A stretch of 64,000 nt of DNA from Montifringilla adamsi (GCA_017590115.1 JAGGNK010008670.1:4273677-4337676); one strand, 5' to 3'. Numbered from the stretch's first letter, positions 12,651-26,000 are shown. The notes: a model not told the origin generated them from the sequence alone. Translations and numbers: made by a program.

Positions 12651-15507
12651 CATTATCATGTAAAATACAGCAAAATAAGCTTTTCATGTCTTTTTTTTTT
12701 TTAATCTCTAGAAGTCATCTCCAGTCAAGTTTGTTCCTCTTTTTGTTTAGGAAGGTGACCTTTACAAAAGCTGTCCAAATTCTGTTGAACTACAATTTTT
12801 ATTTTAAGAAGTGCTGGAAGAAACCTAAAATAATGCTGCCAGAGTAATGCTCCTGAGTGGTGGCTTGCAGTGCTTATCCCACAATAGAGCTTCTCCTAAA
12901 TCTTTAATGATGCTGAAATATGCCATAAACTGACAAAGTTCTAGAAACAGGACAATGCCAGCATGTTTGAGTTTTGTGGGTTTTTAACATGTCAGCTTTT
13001 ATCTTCATTGACAGTGATCAACTAATGCAAACAAAGGGCCACTGAAACTTCACTTCTATACAAAGCAAGCTAAAGGAAGAGTAGTGACATTTTTGGGTTT
13101 CATCCAATTCTTCCCAGCAACAGCTAATACTCACCGGCTCCTTAAATTCTGTGCTGTCTCCACTCCAAGCCTGAGCATTAAAGGCCAGGCTTTTCCAAAA
13201 CAATAAACGATTTTAGGATACAGTTTCCGAAGAGTGCATGGTCAGCACTTCATTGAAGTAAACAACAAAAGCCGGGGGTTCATTAATGAGTTCAAAACAA
13301 AAGCAGCGTCCAGGTACATGAAGAAAACAATTGCTTCTTCCCCAAAAAGGCTCTTTTTAAACTCCCTGCCTTGCAGGAAACCCTCAGACAAGCTGTACAT
13401 CCCAGGTGAGCCTGGTGCCCTATGCCCAGCGCAAGCCCCTGCCCGCAAGACAAGCAGCAGCTGTGAGCAGGGGGGATTGCTGGCCCCAAGCCAGACCCAG
13501 CCCAGGGGTTATCAGCTCCCTGGGAAAGGTTTTCCTCCCCGAGATCTTCTATAACCTCCCACACACCTTGCAAAGCAACTCAGATGAATCCAGCTGTGGC
13601 AGCTACTGCAGAAGAGCCCAGCGCCACTGCTGAGCACATCAGCCAGAGGCCCAGCCCTGCAGATGGATGCAGCAGAGGAAAAGCTATTGACCTGAATATT
13701 TGAGAAGGATCAAGGCCACTGCCTTCAGCAAGAGATGACAGGCTCTTGCATTCGCTGAGATGAAAAAAAAGGGGGGCAAAAACCACCAAACCCAGCCCCA
13801 TCTTTCTGCTGTCTCCTATTGGGATCAGCTGTGCATTTCCCACCACAGACCATGGCCCACTGCATCCCTCCTCACGCTCTTTCTCATTTTATTGCAAAAA
13901 TCTGCTTCTCCAACATGCCTGTCAACAGCCTGTGCGAATCCCCATGTTAATCATTATTCTGCTAATAACACTGCCAGGTCATCTGCCTATTAAACATGCT
14001 GAGTGGACTAGCAAAAATATCTCCTTGCCCATACAAAAGAGCATTATAATGTAGTTTATCTTATCCCCTTGCCAGTACAATATGCAGCACTACCTGTTCG
14101 ATGGCCTCATTGTTTTAAATTACAGTTTTCTGCAACATTAACGATCCTCATTACCAGCACCACCACTGGAAGATCTCTGGTTTAAGAACCCTTCCTATGC
14201 TGGCACACTCAGTTCTCTGCACCCACAGGGGCACTCCTGAGTACCAGGGCAATGAGCACGGTGCCCAGTGATGGATAGAAGCATGTCACAGAGAAGGCAG
14301 GAGCCAGCCCCAAGTGCACTTACTCGATGCACCAGGCCGTGCATTTTAATCAGAATTCACTGCTTTGTTCCTGGCCCAGCCTCCAGCACATCGAGGAGAT
14401 GCACTGCTGCATGGAGCCCGGCTGTGTGGCCAAAATAAACTCTACAGTGTGGCAAAAACGGGAGCTCCTGCCACTTCCTATGTCACCTTCCAGCCCAGAT
14501 CTATAAATCCCGCTCCGTAAGCCCGTGGGCAGTGGCAAACTGAACTGAATGATGGTGTGCAGGGTTCTGCTTGTGCTCAGCCTTCAACAGCACGCTGCCG
14601 TCCTGCAAACCCATCTCCCTTCCCTGGGACAGCAGGAGGGAAGCCGAAGCAAGGGACCGGGCAAACTGGCAAAAGGTTCACTTTTCTTACACAGATTTGC
14701 CTGTGGTTCCTAAGCCTCAGCCTCCTGTAACATTTCAGTGACTCAAACTCAGAGATAAGTGTCCTGAGTGCTTCCTTTCCCTGCTGCTGGGAACGAATCG
14801 CCAGATTTTTGAGTCACTACCTGCTCCCAGCATTTCACAGAGTCACCTCTCACCCCTTTAAACACACAAGCAGCACAAGAGCAACATCTCCTCCACCCAG
14901 ACTCATCTACAAACCCACTGCAATGTGACACTTCTTTTCTGATATATAAAAATTTTGCAAGGCTTGGGGAATTACTCCTCTCTGCCATGTTTTGTGCTCA
15001 GGCAGCAAATTTACTATCGATTTCTGATTCAGACCCCATGGAATGATTCACGCTTCGTGCCCTATCTGCTGAATTTACGACCTTTAACAATTATTCTAAG
15101 TGCTGGAGGAGCTTAGTTTAGAAGAAGATCTATTCCTTGGCAAATTAAGCTCCTATTCTTGTCTCGTTTGCAAACCACGGCATCTCTCATCATTTACAGG
15201 AAAGTGCCACAGCAGGTCTGTCCCTCTGAGAGGGGGCAGAGGTCTAAGTGGCAGCAATCCCATGCTGGCAGAGCGGCCAGTGCTGGGCAGGAGAGCAGGG
15301 TTTTGCTGTCCCACCGCGGTGTCAGTCAGGGTTTTGGGTCCCCTTGTCTCCGGTTACCCTGAAATGCCAGCACTGCTCTGCTCACCGACCAGGCGCTGCC
15401 ACTGGGTCTCAGGGGGAGGGAGGGAATATACATTTCCTCCTAAAGTGAAAACAAAACCCTGACTGTAGCTGGTGTGCATTGCTATTAAAAAGCCACAAAC
15501 AGGAAAA

Positions 15508-15537
15508 AAAAAAACAAAAAAACAAAAGAAAAAAACA
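15508..15537. repeat. A-rich tract
   Basis: The tract consists of runs of A broken by single C or G bases in TNIK intron 1. It could be a decayed poly(A) tail or simple low-complexity DNA. No adjoining retrocopy was recognised. Confidence 0.6.
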
Positions 15538-16500
15538 ACCTAAGCACGTGTGGATACGGTTTTAAAAAGAAATGGTATCCTAGTTCAAATACATTTCCCA
15601 GCACAGATGTTAAACAAAAAAATTAAAATAAAAAAAACACCAGAGGGCGGGGAAGAAGGAGAGTGCCCCCTTCTCCCCAAATTATACTGCTCTCCTGAAT
15701 TAACTTCACCAGCTTCAGCAACCTTTCTCCCAAGGCACCTTCCACCTAAGAGGGAAAACCAGCTCCAGGTCTGTTTTTAAGGCAGATGGTTCCCCCATTC
15801 CAATCTCATCTACACTGTGTATTGCTGAGCAATCATTTACACTATTAATCAACCAGAAACACACCAGAAAGAAAGTAGGGCAAGTGAATAAAGATAGACT
15901 TCGCTTTTTTTTTTGTTCCCTTGCACTGAAGCAAATAATATTTCTAAAAATACACTTGTTCAAGTCTTCAGCGGATTTTGCTTGATTTTATTTATTTGTC
16001 TATGCAGCGGGTTGCATGGAGCAGCCTGGTTGATGCCTCCCGCATAAATGCTGTTTCCCTCAATGACTCCTAATGCTCGTTCCCAACGAGCTGCTCTTAC
16101 GGCCAGGAAGATGGGGAAAAGGAAGAAAGTTACAAGAGAAATGGACCAGGGGGGATATCAGGCCACAGCCCACGCCGAGGCTGACACGTCTGACGAGCCT
16201 GACATTTCAAGGGTACATGCTGGGCTTCATTTTCCAGGGGGGTGAGGAGGAGGCAGCGCGCAGGGACACAGCGGGAGAGGGATGGAGAGAGGGATGGAGA
16301 GGGGCTGCGGGGCCGGGGCGGGGAAAGCGGGCTCCGGGTCGCAGCTCCGCACCCCGGCGATGCCGGGCCCCGCGATCCCTGCGTGTCCGCCTGCCCACGC
16401 GTGCTGCCCGGGCGGGGATCGGAGCGCGGGGGTGTCCGGGCGGGACCGGCCCCGCGCCCCACCCGGCCGCCCGCACCCGCGGCCCCGCTGCGCTGCGCGG

Positions 16501-16730
16501 GTGCGCACACACGGACACGCAGACACCTGCGGGGGCTCGGCCGGGCACACGCGCACACACACACGCACACATGTGCGGATGCGCACACGCGCAGACACGC
16601 GCACACATGTGCGGATTCACACACGTGTGGATGCGCGCACCCGCGGCGGCGGGCACGCACATGCACGCGCACACGGTTATCTTACCCGCATTTACATACG
16701 TGCAGGCGCACATCACACACACACACAGAG
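16501..16730. repeat. Alternating CA/CG purine-pyrimidine tract
   Basis: Long runs of alternating CACACGCGCACACACAC type include two copies of ACGCGCACACATGTGCGGA-like sequence and end with a perfect (CA) run near 16710-16726. Such tracts can adopt Z-DNA. The tract lies about 160 to 390 bases inside TNIK intron 1, within the CpG island. Confidence 0.85.
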
Positions 16731-16776
16731 CCCCCGAGCCCCGCGGACCCCCAGCCCCATCTCCCCGCCACCGGAG

Positions 16777-16839
16777 GATGCATGGATGGATGGATGCATA
16801 GGTGGATGGGTGGATGGATAGATGGATGGATGGATGGGA
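16777..16839. repeat. (GGAT)n microsatellite, imperfect
   Basis: GATG/GGAT units with scattered changes (GCATA, GGGT, GATA) begin about 50 bases inside the intron from the TNIK exon 1 donor. The imperfection suggests an older repeat. Confidence 0.9.
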
Positions 16840-16889
16840 GGGGTGCCGCTCCCGCATGCTTCCCCGCGATCCCCGGCCCTGCGCCTCAC

Positions 16890-16946
16890 CCGCAGCGCCG
16901 AGAGGTCTATCTCGTCCAGGCTCCGCGCCGGGGAGTCGCTCGCCAT
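16890..16946 (-). CDS. TNIK: TNIK first coding exon (TRAF2- and NCK-interacting kinase)
   Basis: The minus strand opens at ATG (16944-16946) and encodes MASDSPARSLDEIDLSALR, then reads GTGAGG, a good donor. These 19 residues match the TNIK N terminus as I recall it. The paralogues MAP4K4 and MINK1 have related but different starts, and their first coding exons also end at the same LR. TNIK is a germinal-centre-kinase-group Ste20 kinase acting in Wnt/TCF4 transcription, JNK signalling and the actin cytoskeleton. The kinase domain begins in the next exon, which lies beyond the left edge. TNIK next to PLD1 in the same orientation agrees with the human order. The exon is too short to stand out in an ORF scan. 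Confidence 0.93.
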
Positions 16947-17176
16947 ATTTCCGCCGCCGGCCAGGCGGCCCCGCCGCCACCGACCGGGCAGTGGCGGCCG
17001 CCGCGGCGCTGGCGCTATTTAACGCCTCTCCTCATGCGGGGCGCCGGGAAGGAGAAGCCGCCGCCGCCGCCTCTGTCCTTCCGCCCGCAGCGCGGCTGCC
17101 TAGGGGCGGCCAGGCAGGCAGGGCTCGCCGCGGGCTGCGCCGGGATGGCGGCGGCGGCGGCGCATCGCCGCGCCCG

Positions 17177-17489
17177 NNNNNNNNNNNNNNNNNNNNNNNN
17201 NNNNNNNNNNNNNNNNNNNNNNNNNNNNNNNNNNNNNNNNNNNNNNNNNNNNNNNNNNNNNNNNNNNNNNNNNNNNNNNNNNNNNNNNNNNNNNNNNNNN
17301 NNNNNNNNNNNNNNNNNNNNNNNNNNNNNNNNNNNNNNNNNNNNNNNNNNNNNNNNNNNNNNNNNNNNNNNNNNNNNNNNNNNNNNNNNNNNNNNNNNNN
17401 NNNNNNNNNNNNNNNNNNNNNNNNNNNNNNNNNNNNNNNNNNNNNNNNNNNNNNNNNNNNNNNNNNNNNNNNNNNNNNNNNNNNNNNNN
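17177..17489. other. Assembly gap (313 Ns)
   Basis: The gap is a run of undetermined bases in the most GC-rich part of the CpG island, 231 bases upstream of the TNIK start codon. Sequence on both sides is rich in CGG and CCG, the usual cause of dropout. Part of the TNIK 5' UTR or promoter is probably lost here. Long apparent reading frames crossing the gap are artefacts. Confidence 0.99.
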
Positions 17490-19159
17490 GGCGCCCGACC
17501 CGCCGCCAGGGGGCGGCGCCGCGCGGGGGCGGGCAGAGCCCCCTCAGGGGCGGGCGGGGGCTGCGCCGGGACCCGCCGCGGTGGCGAGGGAGGGCACGGC
17601 CACTCGGCGACCTCGCGGTGGCGAGGGAGAGCACGGTGGTGGCAGCGGAGCCCGCCGAGGGAGCGGTCGTAGGGACCCTCCCGGGTGCATAAACGGGCTC
17701 GTTCAGCACGCAGATCCCCCCGAGACAAAAAGGTCCCGGCATCCGGGCTGGAGCCGGGCGGAAAGGCACAGGGGTGTAGGCCGCGTGGGTTCCCTCACAC
17801 AAGGACGGTGCCTGTGAGGTGCGGCGGGGAAAGCTGCCCAGTTTCAGGTGCTGAACACAAATTCTGCGGGCAGGAGGTGGGAAGCGCCAAGGCCAGAGCA
17901 GCAGCCATCCGCCTGCTTGGTGTTCCTCGGGATGCTCAGTGGGATTTGGCCCTTCTGCAGCTGGATGCAGATGTCACACCTGGGTTTGCTGACCTGCTGT
18001 TGACCTGTTCCCTCGGCACTCGGGAGCCATCCCAGTCCTGACAACTCCCAGGCTGATCCCCAGTAGGAATATGGGATTGATGCTGTGTTTGGAATTGGCC
18101 AAACCGCCTCCCAAGCCAGCAATAGCTAGGTAGATTTAGCTTTTAGTTTTCCTTATTTCCCCTTTTCGGATGTGGTTCCTGCCAAACCAGGTGCCGTATA
18201 TAAATATATATGTATAAAAAAATCTGTTGCCTTTGAGAGAACCGTATGGAAGCTGTACTTACAACATCAACTTGTGTCAGGAGCTTACAATATGCAGATC
18301 TGGGAAGCGGAAACCCTACACATGAGTCAACTGGCAGGCGGATGGGATTTTCTTACACTCTCTGATTGGAGATGTGCTCCAAAAAGTAATAATAAATGGT
18401 ATTACAAACGGTGGTGCAGTTGTGGGGAGGCTGCGTGCTGCTGCTGCTGCGGGACGTGCAGCCTCACCAGGCAGGGCAGCGGCACACGGGCAGAGCAAGG
18501 GCCAGAAGGAGCTGCTGAAACCTCCCCAGACACAGCAGGGCTGGTGCTGCCTCTGCCCTCGGCTGGCCGGGCAGCCCGCACTGCCCGGGGCGCTGCTTCC
18601 CTGCTTTATCACTCACTAATCCCGACTGCAGCCTTTCAGCTTGCAGTGCTCCGAGGGCGAAGCAGAATGTGATTTTTTTTTTGGTAATGAACTGCCCAAG
18701 TGGCAGGTAGCGGAAGTCGCACGGGGCTGCACATCACCCGCAGTGACGGCAGCCTGCCTGGATTTAACCCCTTTTCCCAAGCTACAAAACATCGCTCCTT
18801 AATATCGTGCACAGTCAATAGCCACATATAAAGAGGCATATGTGTCACTCACATATAAAGAGGTAAATTTGATCAAAATGCTAAACTCAACAAAGTCCCC
18901 AATCTTTCGTGGTGTTTTTCTAGACCAGATGTTGTCTGTGTCTGTTCCAGCCCAGGGATTGCAATGTTGCGCTGTAGTTGGGGAGCTGGAAGCAAAACTG
19001 CCTGGAAACTGGTAACAAACCAATGCGAGACTTCCTCCTGCTGTCATTGTTCTCAGGCAGAGAAGGGAGGAACAAACAGGATGAGAGAGGATGCTGGCTT
19101 GCTCTAATGTGCTTTCCATCCAAGAACACACAGGATTATTTGTGAAAAACATAAGGATT

Positions 19160-19193
19160 AATATATGCATATATATATATATATATATATATG
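19160..19193. repeat. (AT)n microsatellite
   Basis: This is a nearly perfect alternating AT run, interrupted once by GC close to its left end. It is intergenic. Confidence 0.97.
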
Positions 19194-22100
19194 TCTAATC
19201 CTGCAAATAGACAGATTGCCCTGATCCTCAGCATGAGTGCCAAGCCCCAAGCTAAGCTGTGATTTAATTATGATCTATCCACTGCCTATAGAGATGGGAA
19301 AAATGTAGAGGACACTCCTGTTATCACTGAAATAAGAAATGCATAAAGTGATAGAGGGAAGTGACAGGAAAATCCCAGAAAGGGCTGCTGTTTCCAGGCT
19401 GCTTGGAGCAAAATCAGAGCCTTGGAGGGGAGACGTGCACCCGGTGACCTCTGGAGATGCCAGGGCTGCTACATTAGCTATGTACTACTGCCCAGCCAGG
19501 CTGCAGGAAAAGCTTAAACTGAGCAGTCATTTTTTGCAGGAAGCTTTTTTCATTAAAAAATTGTTTCCAATTTGTTATTATTTTAGTTATACATATACCA
19601 ATCTATCTGTGTCTCTCTGTACACTGTTTTTTTCTGCCAGGAGCATCTAAACAAACCTCGCAGTGACAGTCACCGTGACTCAAAGCAAAGTACTCAGTTG
19701 AACTGGCTCAAAATATTTTGCCGTGAGTCATTTCAGCACAGGATTGAGTTTCCACCTGGCAGATCCCCCCTGGGCATGGCAGCCGGACCCTGCTGTGTCA
19801 CAGCAGCTCCAGCCAGCACTGGCACAGCTATGGCTGAGATGCAGCATGGGCAGGGCAGCACCAAGCCAAATAAAGGAACTGAGTTACCACATCCCACCCT
19901 TCATTAAACAATAACCATGGAAGAAGCACACAGCCCTCTCAGCTCAGTCCCCACATCCCTCATCAGCTCCATTTCCATTTCTTCTGCCACGCACTGGGAT
20001 CATTCTGTGACGGGTTATTTTTTTTTTCCTATTTCTTTTCCATTTGGAAAGTGGGGAAATGTGAAAATTCCATATTTCCCACAGGCCTTGGTGAGCAATG
20101 AGCACCTTAATGACCCAAAGCTCTGCTGTCAGCAGTAGGGGACCCTGAAATCACTATTTTTGATTTACTCATTGAAGGGCATTAGCCCCCATATAAACTA
20201 TCCAGGTCATTTGACCTCTGCCTAAAACTAAATTTAATTATCTAACAGTGCCATCACTGTTAATTATATTGCGAGGGGGTGTATGTAGAATGAGTAAATC
20301 TAAGTGACAAATAAGCCATTGCCCAATTAGCAACAGCTTCAGGTGCTTTGGGCTTTGGATCATTCTTCAAAAGATCACCAAGAAGAGGAATGAAGCAAAC
20401 AGGGAAGCACATTTGGGCCCCAACATATGATTTATTCCATAATAATTCTGTGACCACGTGGCCCCAATTTTTCTAAATCCAGGCTGGTTTACCCCACTGT
20501 TAGCCCATGTAAGACAGGACTCTGCCCAAACTGAACAGAGAATGCTGAAAAATTTATACTCTCTAAAATGCATAATAATTGGGGTTTAGGCTAACATGCA
20601 GCTGTGATAAAAGAGACTCAGAAATGACTGGCTACATGTGTCCTAACCTTCATCTATTGATCTCAAATGCACTTTAACTGATTCATTATCACTTACTGAT
20701 TGCTCATCCTCCTGCTGATGTGGGTTCCTCTCCAGGGAGAGACGTGTTTTCCCATTGCATTCTTGGAGCAGAGCAGGACTATGTGAGTGAACCCTGCTGC
20801 CAGGATTTTTCCTATAGCTGTATACAAAAGAAAAATCCCCTGTAAATAGTTCATCCCTCCCTTACTTAAGCATTGTGTAAGTACAAACCTCTGTAATCAC
20901 TGTGATGGGGCAGTAAATGGAAAATCAGCAAGAGCTCTTTGGAAAACCCTTCCTCTACAGATTCATACCAGGGAACAGAGTGGTACACTCAAACAGCAAA
21001 TTCCTGGGGCACCATGGGGAAAGAGACAGGGGATGGTTCACTTCCAGGAGGTTAACTCACCCACAGCACCCCTCCAGGCTGCTGTTCTTCCCCAAAATAT
21101 TTGACACTGAGGACCAGCACAGGTTTTTCTTTATGCCCTTTCTGTTGCCATTGCATTTGTCTTCTCTTGAGGGCTGCCACTGTGGGCCAAAGCCACCAAG
21201 GACACTCCAGCCTAGAAGCCACCTCCAGCATGTTGCCAAAAGCAGCAGGAGTGCTTGCTGTGCCCGTGCCTGCTTTATGGAGCTCAGACTCACTCTGTGT
21301 CTGGCCTGAACTGAAGGAGGCTTCTCCAGGGTAGCAAGCACCCACATCCTTTGAGGCACATCTGTATCGTTTACCAGAATGCTAAAATTTAAATGTAAAA
21401 TTTCAGGTTTTAGCTAAAGCAGAGCTGTATGTAATGATGTGTGTGCCTCCCCATCAGAGGCAGCAGGAGCTGATGTCTGTCCCCTGAGCTTGGCTATAGC
21501 ATCAGGGCTTTAACACGTCCTTTTGGCAATACTTTTTTGTGTTGCTATTTGGGAACACTCCACACTAGTGATGCAGGACTTAGTTTTGTCAATTAACCTC
21601 TTTCCTTTGTGCCTCCTCTACAAAGAAAAAGAGACATTAAAGGGCAACCCTGCTCTCCAGGAGAGTGTCAGGTCTTTTATAGTCATTTAAAGTGTGCCAA
21701 TTGTGACTGGTTAGAAACCAATCAAAACCCCATTTTTGCACTGCTTGCAGAAAACCTAACGTGGCCTTGCCCCCAGCAAACCATGTCCCCACAGTCCTGC
21801 TGAGGAATACTAATCTCTCCTTTCTTTGCCTGCATCTCAGGGATGATATTAGTATGTGTAAGATCCAGAATGCATGAGCTGCCAGAATAGGGACGTTCCC
21901 CAGGACCCACCTGCCACAGCAGGGAAGTCCTTTGGGAGCCCCTGCCTATAAATACGGGATTTACAGCCCCATCCACAGGGTGGAACAGCTGCTCCATTTG
22001 TCAAGTGCCTTTTATCAAAATTATTTATCATCCCAATACGTTTTTTATGCGGATCAGTCTGGAGCTGAGCTACCCGAAGCCAACCAGTATTTATTGTCTC

Positions 22101-22652
22101 TCTTTCCCTTTTCTCTCCTGGGTTCCCTTGCATCCCAAAGACAGCCCCAGGTCTGGGAAACACCTGACCCGAAGCCACCCCCATCTGGCATGAAGCACAG
22201 ATCAGTAGAACAAGAGGAACTGGCTTCTATCTTTTGTCAAATGCAAATTGCTGAGAGTTAATTAAGACACATTTCAGGAACAGTGAGGTTTGTTTTTTTG
22301 TAAATTATAATCTGTCCTGAGGTGTGGGTAGGGCTCAACATCTCTCCTCGGGAAAGGGGTTACAAAACTGGAACTGCAGTTGGCAAACATACTGACAACA
22401 AAAGTCCCACAGGGCTTCGGTGGCAGCCAGACATACAGGGTTCTCTGAGACCCATGAGACTGGAGGCAACACAGGTCCAAAAACCTCCTGGGCACATATA
22501 TTTTTCCAGATTTCCCTTTTTATTTTAATGATCAGTGTCTTCACCATGGCTTGTGAGATTTGTTGTTCTGCAAAGAAGATGGGGCCACAAATACATGATG
22601 CTTCTGCCTTGTTGGAAGCATGTTGAATACTTACCAGGTATAACTCTTTTAT

Positions 22653-22703
22653 ACACACACACACACACACACACACAAAGAATTAAAAAAAAAAAAAAAA
22701 AAA
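22653..22703. repeat. (CA)n followed by poly(A)
   Basis: A perfect (AC) run of about 12 units is followed after a short spacer by 19 consecutive A bases. The pair could be the remains of a retroposed tail with an adjoining microsatellite, but I could not identify a body upstream. Confidence 0.95.
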
Positions 22704-23011
22704 GAAAAATAAAAAGAAAGGTTAAACTACAGAATAGACATCATAAGTGTTTTCAGGCTTCCCACTCATCATCAATGCCCAAAGCAGAAGTGAGTCAGAA
22801 AACAACTGGAGGTACTTAAAGCAACTCAAAGTAATCGTCTGAGTAGTGCTTAAAGTGTGAGGTTTGAGTAGGAAGATGGAGTTTGAGCCAACTGCTGTTG
22901 CCTTTCTGGGGAGGCTTCGCTCAGAGGTGTTTACTTCCTCATGCCTTCATGGAGATGTGGCAGTCTATGAAAGCACTCCTCCTGGAATTAGATGAAAATG
23001 GTTTTTAAAAT

Positions 23012-23027
23012 AAAAAAAAAAAAAAAA
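23012..23027. repeat. Poly(A) tract
   Basis: This is a run of 16 A residues in intergenic DNA, followed by a short purine-rich stretch. No gene or retrocopy was recognised beside it. Confidence 0.9.
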
Positions 23028-26000
23028 GAAGGAGGGGGATGTTCTAGGTCATGTCATAACATGGAAAAGCTTAAAAAAGCTCACTCAAATATTCACCAAA
23101 GGTAAGACATGCTGTATGCTTAGGAAACGGGTGGAGAATATCAAGGCATGGACTTTCCAACTTGCTGAAAGAGAAAATCATAACCAGAGCATCCAAAAAT
23201 ACCCCTTCAGCATCTCAGAGAGGAGGCACTTGAGTCTGGATTTACATATGGAAGGCCTTCTGCTGCAGGGATGTAGATGGAGGCTGGCTTTGAGCCCAGG
23301 AGGTCCTGTAGAGTTCATATACACTGATTGACACATCTTTACCCATGGGAGGAAAACCCAGGAGGAAGGGACAAGGGGACCTTCTACTGGTCAGTAGGAA
23401 CCTGGGAATGAAGGAGCATCCAAGATGGGAAAAGCATTGCCACACTTGTGTGATCTATATATCCTGTCAGCACAAGGATATATAGATCAAAATAAAATGG
23501 GTACATTTAAACAAGCTGATGACTTTAGTGTTAACATGTGATTTTTGAATAACTACCAAAACACCAGGCAGGAAACTGTGTGGTTTTGAAAATATCTGTT
23601 GAAGGCGTTCTGCATGTTCACTGGAGTGACTCCATCTTCAGTTAAGAAAGCAGAAAAGAGTGGGCTGATCCTCAGAGCAGGGGGAAACCCTGCCCACATC
23701 TGAGCCTGCAGTCTGGGCTCTCATGAGTAGGTTACTACAAGGGAACCATCAGCTGGGAATAGACAGGACACTCAGGAGAACCTTGGTAAGAAAATTGCAT
23801 CAACCCCAAACGACGAAGACATGACTGAGACCCAGTTCCTCTGCACCAGTTCTGAGTGGGAGGGATAAGCCAGAAAATTTCCTTTGAAATTCTGTCCCCT
23901 ACAGGCTCAAAGCATCCACAGTATTAGAGAGACTTTAAAAAGTGTCATTATATATTTAATTAACTCAGAAATTTGTGTTTCTCAGTTTGTGGCTCCTAGC
24001 ACATGCAGTACTGCAGCTTAGACAGAGTTATGCCAAGACCTTTGCCACCCCCAAGAGTGACAAGACTCTCAAAAGCACATGGAGATGACTGGGAAGAGAC
24101 ACCCCACAGAAGACAGCGATTGAATACTGACTTCTTTGTCCATCAGTGCCATCTGAGGCTGTCAGTGGTGCTCCAGCCATGTTCAGTGCAGGGCTCTGGA
24201 AAGCTGAGTCATCTCCAAATACCAAGCACATTGTTTGTTACACACACTGCTCTGTCACTGGTGCTTTGTTACTGGTGCTTTTCTAACCCAGCCTTTGCCG
24301 AGGAGTCAGCTGAAAGGCTTGGGGCAGTGGCAAAGGCAGGAGGTGGTTTTGTGCCCTTGGATACTGGAAGAGCTCCAAGGTGTCCTGACAGCAAGAATCG
24401 TCCTCCCTGCTGCCTGCCAAGGGAGATGTAAAAATGAGCCAGTGGTACAGCCCATTTTCAAGTGCTACTTGACCAAAGCTGGTTGTGGTGAGTTGTTGGT
24501 TCCCTTCCATCACATGCTTGGACAGAGGGGATAAAGCCATTCTGTACCACATCATCTCACCAAAATGCACAGAGGGGAGGTGCTGACAGCCCCACAAGGG
24601 ACCTCTCTGCAAAATTTCTCTGAATTATTTAGTTGTTATAGAAGCTTTCAGTGCTTTACACAACATCTTAAGAGGCAAGTTAGCCATATCCTGACAGAAA
24701 ATCCGCCGTCCTCCGCACAGGCAGGTGGTGGGTTTAGCCCTTTGTGAGCTCTCACAAGCACCAGATGACACGCACAGCAAAGTCTGAGTTTTGCATTTGC
24801 TGTAGCTGACACACGCTGTTCGCTGAAAGAGAATTAGCCTTTTCCTCTGCAAAACTGAGCATTAAGAGCTAGTCCAGCTGCTAGTAAATGGCAATTAGGC
24901 TGCTAAAAGCCCAGGTTGCTTGTGAAAAATAGGACTTGAGCTCCTGAAACACGCAGTCTCTCTTTCAGCTTGGTTTTTCATTACTTTTCAGTCTCTAACT
25001 TGATCTAGTGTTAGAGCTGAGATGCAGCTGGCCTGGGATTACCCATTAAAATAATGAAAAAACCTGTAAGACAACTGTAAGACAACAATTTCTTCCAGGC
25101 ATGCAAAACAGTTGTGTTTGCCCTTACAGAATTGCCTGGGTTTTGTTTCAGGTCCTGGCTTTGTAGATAAGGGAATGTGAGAACATAGCAAGCACATCAG
25201 CCTTATACTGAGTTCAGATTAAGCACAGCAAAACCACCAGCACAGCAGCCATTTAGTCAGAAAGAAAGAAACATATGGGGTCAAGGTGACATTATCTCAT
25301 GTGGCACTGAAGGGAAATGTCCCTTCACATTATCACAAGAGGCTGGTCACTTTCTAAAACACACCCGGGTGGGTGGATGTGCCACGTGGGAAAACTATAA
25401 AAAAATTCTGTGTGCCAGTAAATCCTCTGCTAAATTCTCTTTGCAGATGTTGATATAAACAAAAGGTATGATGAACAAAAGAGGGGGGAACACAGGCCTG
25501 CTTGGCAAGGGTGGGTCTTCCAAACAGCATGTCTGAAGTGTTTCTGTGGAGACATTTTGCTTGATTTTTCTCCCAGCTCTCACAAGATTCAGCACTCTTG
25601 CAGGTTTTGGAACCTCCATATATGACTTTTAGCTCTTACTTTAAAATAAACAACTGGAAGTCATAACCTTAGAAAAGCAATGGAGTATGATCCCTGAGAG
25701 GGTTAAAGAAACTCAAGTTCAGGTGACCTGAGGGTGGAGGTGATAGGACTGGTAAGGTCCCAGGTCAAAGAGACCATCCATCCAGCATGAGGAAGGCTCT
25801 GCAACCCCTCAGCTCCACTCCAGCCTTGCTGTAGCCTTGCCAGAAGTAAAATATTGGAAATGTGGGTGACAGCTTAGATTACACATCGTTAGAAACAGCC
25901 AGGATAATCTGCCTCCAGCTCCCTAAAAGGAAATCTTTAGCTAACAAACATGCTCCAGCCTTTTGAGCTGGCAGATAACGATGGAACAGTGGATAAAACA

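Larger units (their letters stand above)
1..16889 (-). other. TNIK intron 1 (5' portion), non-coding
   Basis: This follows the TNIK exon 1 donor, and no second exon is recognisable, so the intron continues beyond the left edge. A very long first intron fits TNIK as I recall it. I searched for the kinase-domain start (DPAGIFELVE-type) and did not see it. Apart from the repeats listed separately, I see only unique non-coding sequence. Reading frames of up to 228 codons occur here but have no recognisable domain or codon pattern. Confidence 0.8.
16230..17820 (-). promoter_or_regulatory. TNIK: CpG island at the TNIK 5' end (promoter and 5' UTR)
   Basis: GC content and CpG density rise sharply here compared with both flanks. 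The island surrounds the TNIK start codon, so it should hold the TNIK promoter and 5' UTR, transcribed leftwards. A minus-strand TTAAATA lies at 17016-17022, 70 bases upstream of the ATG. It is only TATA-like, and such islands usually initiate without TATA, so no start site can be fixed. GGC-type triplet runs occur around 17150. The central part is missing (assembly gap). Confidence 0.8.

Noticed and set aside
17016..17022. TTAAATA as the TNIK TATA box
   Set aside because: It is kept only as a remark under the CpG island. A start just downstream would give a very short 5' UTR, and CpG-island promoters rarely depend on TATA.
16242..17672. 476-codon open frame on the plus strand (and 296-, 257- and 256-codon frames around it)
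   Set aside because: They cross the run of Ns, which hides stops, and lie in CpG-island and CA/GGAT repeat sequence. The real coding signal there is the 19-codon TNIK exon on the minus strand.
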